Assembly (NCBI GenBank): GCA_002358975.1
Contig: DEPX01000202.1
Span: 11,766-21,755 of the forward strand
From: Micrococcaceae bacterium UBA3381
GTDB lineage: Bacteria > Actinomycetota > Actinomycetes > Actinomycetales > Micrococcaceae
Reading direction: 5' to 3'
DNA length: 9,990 nt
Below are positions 1 to 6,026 of this stretch, piece by piece. A program made the translations under genes and the position numbers. How positions within the stretch are numbered: position 1 is the first letter of the stretch; every line of letters begins with the position of its first letter. The notes below the pieces were generated by a model. It saw nothing but the letters and a program-made list of their open reading frames with translations, was not told the origin of the DNA and made no database searches.

Positions 1-996
1 CGAATCTAGCCGTCGACCCATCAGACCCAAGCGTTCATAAAGTTCACGCGCTGAAGCAAAAACGGTACGGGCATTATCTACTAGGTTTTCTTGCTGCCAC
101 GCATAAGCCACCGATTTCAAAGTGGCAAGTAACGAAACTGGTGAGACGAGCGCAATGCCTTGATTGAAAGCATGGTCTAAGAGCTGCGGGTCGGCTTGCA
201 GTGCGGTAGATAGGTGTGATTCGGCGGGCAAGAACAACAACACTAAATCTGGCGTATTATCCAAAGTGGCCCAATATTTTTTCGTGCTCAGTTCTTTCAC
301 GTGTGCTCGAAGGGCTCGGGCATGTGCAGTTTCTAATTCTGCACGCTGACGTTGTTCTTCTTCCGACCCGCCCTCGGGCAGCTCACCGGCCTGTAAAATA
401 GCTGACATCGGGGCTTTTGCATCGACCACCAGCGACTTACCACCTGGAAGGTGAACGAGCATGTCGGGACGGAATTTTTCACCATCACGCTCTGCGGTAT
501 CTACCGAGATGTACACTTGTTCTTGAAAATCAGTGTGCTGCAGCATACCTGCTGCTTCAACGATGCGTCGCAACTGAACTTCACCCCAGTGGCCCCGAGC
601 AGATGATGACTTGAGGCTGGCCACTAATTTCTGAGTGTTTTCCAATAAAGCTGAATCGGTGGCCTGGGCATTGCGCAGCTGGGCAGCCAATTGGCCATAT
701 TGCTGACCACGATCCCGTTCCAATTGCGCCACCTGCCCGCCCAGATGATCAAGCTGCTGAGACAGCGGGCCCAGCATCCGCACAATCTGATGTTGCGACT
801 GGACTTGCTGGCGATCCTCGTTGCGTTGCTGCTCTAATAGTTCGGCTCGAGTTGTTGCAGTGGCCAATTGCTCGCGGAGTGCGCTGTAGTCAGTAGGTGG
901 TTGCTCGGCGATACGGCGTGCTCCGAGAAAAAAGCCAACACCGAAACATACGATGGCGATCAGAACGCACAACACAATCGTGGTTGAAACTTGCAT
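1..996 (-). CDS. rmuC: DNA recombination protein RmuC, C-terminus cut by window edge
   Basis: 332 residues are visible, read leftwards from ATG at 996 to the window edge. RmuC family proteins are membrane-anchored, predicted PD-(D/E)XK-like nucleases thought to limit inversions at short repeats. The order seen fits the family: an N-terminal membrane helix at about residues 4-26, a Gln/Glu/Arg-rich coiled coil at about 38-130, then the catalytic core. Core motifs are RGHWGE (134-139), RPDM (177-180), VVDAKAP (190-196), KKYW (239-242) and FLPAE (255-259). Another ATG at 1000 is out of frame, so 996 is the only sensible start, although its upstream ribosome binding site is weak. The gene is divergent from the SDR gene across a 148-base spacer. 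The C-terminal tail lies outside the window. No frameshift is seen in the visible part. Confidence 0.95.
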   Translation of the reverse strand, partial: MQVSTTIVLCVLIAIVCFGVGFFLGARRIAEQPPTDYSALREQLATATTRAELLEQQRNEDRQQVQSQHQIVRMLGPLSQQLDHLGGQVAQLERDRGQQYGQLAAQLRNAQATDSALLENTQKLVASLKSSSARGHWGEVQLRRIVEAAGMLQHTDFQEQVYISVDTAERDGEKFRPDMLVHLPGGKSLVVDAKAPMSAILQAGELPEGGSEEEQRQRAELETAHARALRAHVKELSTKKYWATLDNTPDLVLLFLPAESHLSTALQADPQLLDHAFNQGIALVSPVSLLATLKSVAYAWQQENLVDNARTVFASARELYERLGLMGRRLDS

Positions 997-1072
997 ACAT
1001 TAACTTTGACATACCCCACGGACACGATAAGCCTGGCGCGCTGCAAGTGGCGCTAATGTAATCACAAAGTAC

Positions 1073-1091
1073 CCGATACGGAAAGTATCGG
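1073..1091. promoter_or_regulatory. 19-bp dyad in the rmuC/SDR divergent spacer, possible operator
   Basis: A perfect inverted repeat with arms CCGATAC (1073-1079) and GTATCGG (1085-1091) around a 5-base centre. It lies upstream of an extended -10-like sequence (TG at 1099-1100, CAGAAT at 1102-1107) that would start transcription towards the SDR gene, and so overlaps where the -35 would be. That placement suits a repressor operator. No regulator gene is adjacent, so the assignment is inferred from symmetry and position only. It could also be the foot of an RNA hairpin. Confidence 0.45.
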
Positions 1092-1144
1092 ATTAATCTG
1101 GCAGAATGTAGCTTAGCTTACGTCAAAAAATGAATGGAGCATCA

Positions 1145-1969
1145 ATGTCCAACACAAATCTGCAAGGCAAAACCATACTGATTTCTGGTGGCAGCCGCGG
1201 CATTGGTTTGGCTATTGCCAAACGGCTGGCTGAAGACGGAGCCAATATTGCACTGCTGGCAAAAACGGCCCAGCCCCATCCAAAGTTGTCCGGAACAGTC
1301 TATACTGCTGCCGACGAGATCCGGCAGGCAGGTGGAGAAGCGCTGCCCATTGTCGGCGATGTACGTGAAGAAGCGGACATAAAAACGGCTGTGAATACTG
1401 CGGTCCAGGAATTCGGTGGCATTGATATTGTCATAAACAATGCCTCGGCAATCAACTTGGAATCGGCAGCACAGCTCGATATGAAACGCTATGATCTCAT
1501 GCACGATATCAACGTACGTGGGACGTTTCTGTTAACTCGCACAGCTATTCCACACCTACAAAAATCTGCTGATCCCCGCATCCTGAGTTTGTCACCACCC
1601 TTAAACTTGAGTCAGCACTGGCTTGGAGCAGCACCGGCATACATGATGGCAAAATATAGTATGTCTCTGGCAGCGCTAGGTATTGGAGCGCAATACGAAA
1701 TCCCTGCCACATGCTTATGGCCCAAAACGACCATTCAAACAGCTGCAGTGCAATATGCCTTGGGTGGGTCGGAGATGTATGAACGTTCGCGCACTCCGGC
1801 GGTATATTCCGATTCGGCCCATGCCGTGCTGACCTCCGACCGGGCACAATATGCTGGCAAAACGGTATTGTGTGAAGACGTATTAACAGATATTGGGGTT
1901 AGTGACTTTAGCCAATACTCGCCAGGGATCGACCCTAATGAACTAGAAAAAGATATCTTCGTCGACTAA
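1145..1969 (+). CDS. SDR family oxidoreductase, HSDL2-like
   Basis: A 274-residue short-chain dehydrogenase/reductase, predicted cytosolic and NAD(P)-dependent; its substrate cannot be read from sequence. Rossmann motif SGGSRGIG spans residues 14-21, the structural NNAS is at 98-101, and the catalytic Tyr-xxx-Lys is Y166/K170 (YMMAK), with the likely catalytic Ser in LSLSPP (148-150). The stretches SPPLNL, YMMAKYSMS and LWPKTTIQTAA, and the C-terminal (D)xFxxY...P...D.FxD pattern, match the HSDL2 branch of SDRs, whose bacterial members are often labelled only as SDR oxidoreductase. The SCP2 lipid-transfer domain of the animal protein is absent. The start at 1145 is preferred over the in-frame ATG at 1130 because GGAG (1136-1139) sits 5 bases before 1145. 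The gene is followed by a strong hairpin and then the thioredoxin gene. Confidence 0.9.
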   Translation: MSNTNLQGKTILISGGSRGIGLAIAKRLAEDGANIALLAKTAQPHPKLSGTVYTAADEIRQAGGEALPIVGDVREEADIKTAVNTAVQEFGGIDIVINNASAINLESAAQLDMKRYDLMHDINVRGTFLLTRTAIPHLQKSADPRILSLSPPLNLSQHWLGAAPAYMMAKYSMSLAALGIGAQYEIPATCLWPKTTIQTAAVQYALGGSEMYERSRTPAVYSDSAHAVLTSDRAQYAGKTVLCEDVLTDIGVSDFSQYSPGIDPNELEKDIFVD

Positions 1970-1985
1970 ACGGCCGCTAGGGTAA

Positions 1986-2009
1986 GTGTCCGGGGCTTGC
2001 CCCGGACAC
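1986..2009 (+). terminator. Perfect 11-bp stem-loop between SDR and thioredoxin genes
   Basis: Arms GTGTCCGGGGC (1986-1996) and GCCCCGGACAC (1999-2009) are separated by only TT. It begins 16 bases after the SDR stop codon. No T-run follows, so it would be a U-less terminator or a processing/stability hairpin rather than a classical intrinsic terminator. If read through, it would form the 5' leader structure of the thioredoxin transcript, ending 30 bases before that start codon. Confidence 0.6.
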
Positions 2010-2039
2010 AGTCCGTTAACCATCCGTATGGAGCACGCA

Positions 2040-2369
2040 ATGCAAGAACTTAGCTTGGTCACGCTTGGTTCAACGGTGGAAAACAATCCGGTGGTTGTTG
2101 TGGGCTTTTGGGCTCCTTGGTGTCCAACATGTGCACGGTTTGCCCCCATCTTTAAAAGCGTTGCGGAATATTTTGATGACGTTATCTTTGGCACCGTCAA
2201 TACCGATAAGCACCAACAACTCGCGGCAATCATGGGAGTGCAGTCCCTGCCAACACTCGCGGCATTTCGAGACGGTAAACATGTATTCACTAAATCTGGT
2301 GTGACGACTCGTCGTCAGCTCATCCAGATAATCGAGCATATCCAAGCCCAGACTTCTCACAACGAATGA
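2040..2369 (+). CDS. Thioredoxin family protein, CPTC active site
   Basis: 109 residues, the length of a single-domain thioredoxin, with no signal peptide, hence a cytosolic dithiol-disulfide oxidoreductase. The fold elements are in order: VVVVGFWAPWC (18-28), active site WCPTC (27-31), RFAPIF helix, VNTD (53-56), and the cis-proline loop SLPT (69-72). The active site reads Cys-Pro-Thr-Cys where classical thioredoxin has Cys-Gly-Pro-Cys; residues between the cysteines tune redox potential, so its partner is probably not the standard one. The start at 2040 is chosen because GGAG (2030-2033) lies 6 bases upstream. A longer reading from GTG 1986 would translate through the perfect hairpin and is unlikely. 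It may be cotranscribed with the SDR gene (same strand, 70-base gap) if the hairpin is not a full stop. Confidence 0.88.
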   Translation: MQELSLVTLGSTVENNPVVVVGFWAPWCPTCARFAPIFKSVAEYFDDVIFGTVNTDKHQQLAAIMGVQSLPTLAAFRDGKHVFTKSGVTTRRQLIQIIEHIQAQTSHNE

Positions 2370-2390
2370 CGGTCAGCAATATTTGCGAAG

Positions 2391-2399
2391 TTATCCACA
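2391..2399 (+). promoter_or_regulatory. Perfect DnaA-box sequence TTATCCACA
   Basis: The nonamer matches the strict consensus DnaA box and lies in the 115-base spacer between the thioredoxin gene and the 178-residue gene. Only one copy was noticed, so this is not an origin. It could be a DnaA titration or regulatory site, or chance. Confidence 0.4.
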
Positions 2400-2484
2400 A
2401 TCGGTCTGTTTGGCCATTTATGGTTGTGTAATTTCTGCCACACTCTAGTTACTCATACCGGTTCAAACCAAAGAGGAGCTAGAC

Positions 2485-3021
2485 ATGACTGCGGGACAAG
2501 ATTTGCAAGTTAGGCCTCGGCCATTTACCCGTCGAGAGAAGACCAGTATTCGACAGGACGTCAAACGATTCGAAAAAATTGGTCGCGACCACAAATGTGT
2601 AACGATGGAGGACTTCGCCGAGTTCGTTACAAATCGGGTGAAATATAAAGACGGTAAAATTACAACCGCTTCCAAAAGCTTGATACGTGGTCTCACGGTG
2701 TATTTCGGAGAACAACTTCTATACAACACCACATTGGCGCGCTTGGCTGTGGACATCACCAGCGGTGCGCAGCAACTTATAAATGCCTTGCGAGGCGAAA
2801 ATCCGGGATGGTTACTAGCGGATAGGTTTATTGGTCAGACCGTCTTAGTTTGGCCCATCGTTGTTGACTATGTAACGCAGGTACCCCAATGCTCCACATC
2901 TTTGGATGATCTCTTAGACCAACTTATTGATTGGAATCATGGGTATATATTCCGTGAGGAAATTGAAACGCCCTGGGCATTAGGTCACGACCTTGAGCCG
3001 GAAAGTTTTTTAGCAGCCTAA
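2485..3021 (+). CDS. Hypothetical protein, 178 residues
   Basis: Not recognised. The start is well supported: AGAGGAG at 2472-2478 lies 6 bases before ATG. The protein has a basic, arginine-rich N-terminus (residues 8-35), a mixed middle with RGLTVYFGEQL (about 68-78), a hydrophobic stretch LVWPIVVDYV (120-129) too short and polar-flanked to be a membrane helix, and an acidic C-terminus. No signal peptide is present. The middle 'LxVYFGEQL...W...P' layout vaguely recalls the small soluble domains found in DUF3806-like or immunity-type proteins, but the resemblance is too weak for an assignment. It stands alone: hairpin and spacer upstream, and the convergent LysR remnant 62 bases downstream. 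Confidence 0.75.
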   Translation: MTAGQDLQVRPRPFTRREKTSIRQDVKRFEKIGRDHKCVTMEDFAEFVTNRVKYKDGKITTASKSLIRGLTVYFGEQLLYNTTLARLAVDITSGAQQLINALRGENPGWLLADRFIGQTVLVWPIVVDYVTQVPQCSTSLDDLLDQLIDWNHGYIFREEIETPWALGHDLEPESFLAA

Positions 3022-3083
3022 GTATGATGCTGATCTAGTTTGGCTGCCGCAGTAGTTGGGGTAGTGGAAGGCGCCGATAGTAG

Positions 3084-3815
3084 TTACGAAGTGGCTGTCA
3101 ACATATGCATCGTAGAATTTTGGTATGCCAAGGTTGTGGCAGTGCTTACGATCAGTTGATACATTGCTGATGCGGCTCGACTCAATTCAACGTCCTTGCG
3201 ATGGGCGATGGCGATTGTGCGAGTTAGCGAAGGCTCGATGAGCCTTCGAGAGTTTAAGTTGGGGCGATCTAGCAGCACCGTGGCCGGAACAATTGCTGCG
3301 CCTAAGCCTCTTTCAACGAACCGTAGCACTGCGTCCATTTCGGCACCTTCTAGTACGACATTAGGAACTAAGCCCTGTTGCCAGTATGCCTTCGTTGTGG
3401 CCGCACGGAGGTCGTAGGTATCTGAAAATACAATTTGCGGGATGTCTGCGAGCGCTGCCAGCGATAACTCTCTGTCATGTTCAGCGAAATGCTCGGAGAC
3501 TGTTGAAATAACAATTAGCTCCTCAACAAATAACGGCGTGTGCGTAAGACTTTCGGCGGAAGCTGGGTCGTGCTCTGAAGCAACAACTACAGCAAGATCC
3601 AACCTACCGCCCACGAGCTCGCTAAGAAGGCGATGCGAGCCAGATTCATCAAGACTTAAATCTACGCCTGGATAGTTCAGATGATACTGCCCTACTGCCT
3701 CAGCAATAACAGAAATACACATACTTGGTGGCGCTCCGAGCCGAACCCTTCCTTGGCGCAGTCCCGCCATTTCCTGCATTTGAAATTGGATGTACGATAA
3801 GATCGAAGAACGCAT
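3084..3815 (-). pseudogene. LysR-type regulator lacking its DNA-binding domain
   Basis: 243 residues containing the periplasmic-binding-protein-like effector domain of a LysR family regulator: RQGRVRLGAPPS (20-31, the usual first strand after the linker helix), LSELVGGRLDLAVVV (64-78), LIVIS (100-104) and FVERGLGAAIVPA (166-178). Full LysR proteins are about 300 residues and begin with a ~60-residue winged helix-turn-helix and a linker helix. Here only the tail of the linker helix (SILSYIQFQMQEM) remains, and a stop codon occurs in frame at 3831-3833, just before the first ATG. There is no helix-turn-helix in any frame upstream; that DNA instead encodes the plus-strand flavoprotein remnant. 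A protein from ATG 3815 could still be made and bind ligand but could not act as a normal activator. Confidence 0.85.
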
Positions 3816-4107
3816 GTCTAACGTTGGTATTCACCCCGATATCGCTGGATTCCAGGATCTGGCTCATGCATACGATCTAAAATCATCCGCGTTATCTGCA
3901 CGAGCAACCCTAGAAACAGCATTAGAACGGCACGAAACTCGGGGATGCCACAACCGCAGCGATTATCCAGAAATCGATGCTGACATGCAAGTCAATCTAG
4001 TTTGGTCCCCAGATAACGGCATTACGCGTGAACCGGTTGCATCTATACCACCGGAAATAGACCAACTGATTCAAGAAGTAAGTTTGGAAGGCAAGCTCGT
4101 TGAATAA
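3784..4107 (+). pseudogene. C-terminal remnant of fumarate reductase/succinate dehydrogenase-type flavoprotein
   Basis: The frame is open from 3784 (stop at 3781) with a first ATG at 3790, giving 105 residues. It matches only the C-terminal domain of the FAD-binding fumarate reductase/succinate dehydrogenase/L-aspartate oxidase superfamily: helical ARATLETALERHETRGCH (residues 37-54), the family signature ETRGCHNRSDYP (49-60; the Arg and His of this motif lie near the active site in relatives), and VNLVWSPDNGI (68-78). The FAD-binding Rossmann domain and capping domain, roughly the first 400-450 residues of a full protein, are absent, so no enzyme activity is possible. No ribosome binding site is evident before ATG 3790. 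Its broken end overlaps the broken end of the LysR remnant on the other strand. Confidence 0.8.
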
Positions 4108-4224
4108 CGAAAATGCAAAAAGCTTGAGGGGATAAATCGGCGCGCTTCGCCAAGTGTCTGATGTCTGATGCAAAACAATAAAAAATCAAAAACTGAGTCG
4201 TATCGACAAGGTAGAGTAAGGCCC

Positions 4225-5310
4225 GTGTCTTTATCAATTGGTTTTGTCGGACTGCCCAACGTAGGTAAGTCAACGTTATTTAATGCTCTCACCCGCCAGA
4301 CAGTTTTAGCCGCAAACTACCCATTTGCGACCATCGATCCTAACGTCGGGATCGTCAATTTACCGGATAAACGGCTGGAGAAACTCGCTGAGATTTTTGG
4401 CTCTCAAAAAATCCTGCCAGCCACCGTAGATTTCGTTGACATTGCCGGAATTGTCAAGGGTGCTTCAGAAGGTGAAGGTTTAGGTAACCAATTCCTTGCC
4501 AACATTCGCGAATCATCGGCAATTGCCCAAGTGGTGCGTGTGTTTGAAGACTCCGATGTTATGCATGTTGATGGTCAGATCAATCCAGCATCGGATATGG
4601 AAACCATTAATACCGAGCTCGTTCTTGCTGACATGCAAACACTAGAGCGTGCCATCCCTCGGATTGAAAAAGAAGTTAAAGGAAAAAAGCGGGACAAAGC
4701 AGTACTAGACGCCATGCTGGCTGCCCAAACGGTACTTGAGCGCGGAAACACTATCTATTCCTGCATCGAATCGGAAAAGTTAGAGATGGAGCACTTACAG
4801 GAGCTCAATCTATTAACCGCAAAGCCATTCATTTACGTATTCAATTCTGATGACGAAGTACTCGCTGACGAAATACACCAACAAGAACTACGTGACTTGG
4901 TTGCACCAGCACATGCTGTATTCCTCGACGCGCAGTTCGAAGCCGAGCTCGTAGAGTTGTCTGAGGAAGAAGCTCAGGAAATGTTGGAGATGGCAGGTAA
5001 AGAAGAATCGGGAATGGATCAGTTAGCCCGTGTTGGGTTTGAAACGCTCGGCTTGCAAACCTACCTGACTGCAGGACCAAAAGAAGCACGCGCCTGGACT
5101 ATCCACAAAGGCGATACTGCTCCGGAGGCCGCCGGAGTGATTCATACCGACTTCCAACGAGGCTTTATCCGCGCCGAGATTGTGTCATTTGAAGACCTAG
5201 TTGCGGCGGGTTCCATGGCCGAAGCAAAGGCTCGAGGAAAAGTTCGACTCGAAGGTAAGGACTACCTGATGCAAGACGGCGACGTCGTGGAGTTTAGGTT
5301 CAACGTGTGA
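4225..5310 (+). CDS. ychF: Redox-regulated ATPase YchF (Obg-like)
   Basis: 361 residues from GTG 4225, exactly the family length, with the usual N-terminus MSLSIG(F)VGLPNVGKST. An in-frame ATG at 4168 would add 19 residues not seen in the family. YchF is a ribosome-associated P-loop NTPase of the OBG/OLA1 group that prefers ATP and is linked to translation quality and oxidative stress. Visible parts: P-loop GLPNVGKST (9-17), switch region YPFATIDPNVG (32-42), DIAGIVKGASEGEGLGNQF (72-90), a coiled-coil insert (about 125-195), the base-specificity motif NSDD (207-210), and the C-terminal TGS domain ending in DYLMQDGDVVEFRFNV. The base-specificity motif differs from the usual YchF NxxE. A weak ribosome binding site (AAGG at 4209-4212, TAAGG at 4217-4221) precedes it. 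The gene is complete, ~46-48% GC on lines counted, and is closed by a hairpin 19 bases downstream. Confidence 0.96.
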   Translation: MSLSIGFVGLPNVGKSTLFNALTRQTVLAANYPFATIDPNVGIVNLPDKRLEKLAEIFGSQKILPATVDFVDIAGIVKGASEGEGLGNQFLANIRESSAIAQVVRVFEDSDVMHVDGQINPASDMETINTELVLADMQTLERAIPRIEKEVKGKKRDKAVLDAMLAAQTVLERGNTIYSCIESEKLEMEHLQELNLLTAKPFIYVFNSDDEVLADEIHQQELRDLVAPAHAVFLDAQFEAELVELSEEEAQEMLEMAGKEESGMDQLARVGFETLGLQTYLTAGPKEARAWTIHKGDTAPEAAGVIHTDFQRGFIRAEIVSFEDLVAAGSMAEAKARGKVRLEGKDYLMQDGDVVEFRFNV

Positions 5311-5469
5311 CTCCTACGTGCTGAGTGTGTCGCCCCGTCGTAGATGACGATCGGGGCGACGCTGCCCGCAGCTCGCCCGGACAAGCCGTCGGGTCTGGTT
5401 GCGGCTGTCTGTGAGATCGGCTTGGACTCGCTGACCAGACCTGCTCAGCAGCTCGACGAAAAATCGAGG
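5311..5469. other. Spacer between ychF and the DUF6069 gene
   Basis: About 160 bases. Apart from the hairpin it holds a small plus-strand frame (ATG 5344 to stop 5484, 46 residues) that starts inside the hairpin, lacks a ribosome binding site and resembles nothing known to me; I do not call it a gene. Composition already resembles the GC-rich cassette, so the left boundary of the acquired segment probably lies close to the ychF stop. Confidence 0.4.
5329..5360 (+). terminator. Hairpin after ychF
   Basis: Arms GTCGCCCCG (5329-5337) and CGGGGCGAC (5352-5360) pair perfectly. They are extended inward by TCGT (5338-5341) with ACGA (5347-5350) around a 5-base loop AGATG, leaving one bulged T at 5351. 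A 13-bp stem starting 19 bases after the ychF stop is a good terminator candidate, though no T-run follows. The GC-rich cassette begins about here. Confidence 0.65.
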
Positions 5470-5916
5470 TCAATTATCTACTGATCGAATCCTGAAACCC
5501 AGAACAACATACGCCAAGCCCACGACTGAATGCATGCTGCCCAAGATCAAGCCAGTGGCCAGGTCGTGTGCGTTCATGATTACGATCGGAATACTGACGA
5601 CGACAATGACTACGCCTGTAAGGATCAGTACGGTGGTCCATCGTCGAGGGCGCCCCGCGATGAATGCAAGAGTGAGCGCTCCAACAGCAAGCGGCACGGC
5701 GGTCTTCCAGGCCACATCGCCAGGAGCGATCAGATGGTTGGGGGCGCCAAGCCCGGGGTCCACTCTAAGTGTCGCGTCGACCGTAAGGCCAAGGACATAA
5801 AGCCCGAGGTTCAATGCCGTGGCGAATGCAATACTTGCTGTAGCGAGGAGCATAAACCAGGCCGCATTCTGCTTAGGGTAAGAAGACTTCTTCGTGAAAT
5901 TGGTCATGTCAGTCAT
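5470..5916 (-). CDS. DUF6069 family integral membrane protein
   Basis: 148 residues with four predicted membrane helices at about 19-44, 70-88, 94-115 and 119-142, and a short basic cytoplasmic N-terminus. The layout and the fourth-helix motif LGSMHSVVGLAYV fit the actinobacterial DUF6069 family, whose function is unknown. The start is ATG 5916 with GAAGGAA about 5 bases upstream; the second in-frame ATG (Met4) is less likely. An ECF41-type promoter lies about 50-75 bases upstream, and the ECF41 sigma gene lies just beyond it in the same direction, so the protein is probably a direct product of that sigma factor's regulon. It may serve at the membrane during whatever stress activates the sigma factor (inference). 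Confidence 0.8.
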   Translation of the reverse strand: MTDMTNFTKKSSYPKQNAAWFMLLATASIAFATALNLGLYVLGLTVDATLRVDPGLGAPNHLIAPGDVAWKTAVPLAVGALTLAFIAGRPRRWTTVLILTGVVIVVVSIPIVIMNAHDLATGLILGSMHSVVGLAYVVLGFRIRSVDN

Positions 5917-5963
5917 GCGCGTTCCTTCGGTTCAGATCGAGATCAATGGGTGTCAGAACCTAA

Positions 5964-5990
5964 GACAAGACACGACCGCCGATTGTGACA
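5964..5990 (-). promoter_or_regulatory. ECF41-type promoter for the DUF6069 gene
   Basis: On the minus strand TGTCACA (5990-5984) is followed after exactly 16 bases by TGTC (5967-5964). The established ECF41 target pattern, as I recall it, is TGTCACA, 16 bases, CGTC, so the -35 matches fully and the -10 at three of four bases. Transcription would start near 5957, giving a leader of about 40 bases before ATG 5916. The site sits between the sigma gene and its neighbour, so the two can be transcribed separately. Confidence 0.75.
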
Positions 5991-5991
5991 T

Positions 5992-6011
5992 CCGGGCGGT
6001 AAACTGCCCGG
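5992..6011 (-). terminator. Hairpin after the sigma-factor gene
   Basis: Arms CCGGGCGG (5992-5999) and CTGCCCGG (6004-6011) pair over 8 bp with one G-T wobble and a TAAA loop. It lies 15 bases past the sigma-factor stop codon in the direction of transcription and directly before the ECF41 promoter, so it probably insulates the two transcription units. No U-run follows. Confidence 0.55.
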
Positions 6012-6026
6012 CGAGTTAGGCGCGGG

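Noticed and set aside
3228..3248. 9-bp inverted repeat (CGAAGGCTC / GAGCCTTCG) with a 3-base loop
   Set aside because: Located in the middle of the LysR effector-domain frame and encoding normal family sequence; probably incidental.
4130..4160. Short inverted repeat GGCG/CGCC before ychF, considered as a terminator for the flavoprotein remnant
   Set aside because: Only 4 bp, no T-run, not distinguishable from chance.
5530..5988. Plus-strand 152-residue open frame antisense to the DUF6069 gene
   Set aside because: Cys/Arg/Gly-rich composition with no fold features; the minus-strand gene has clear membrane helices, a ribosome binding site and a promoter.
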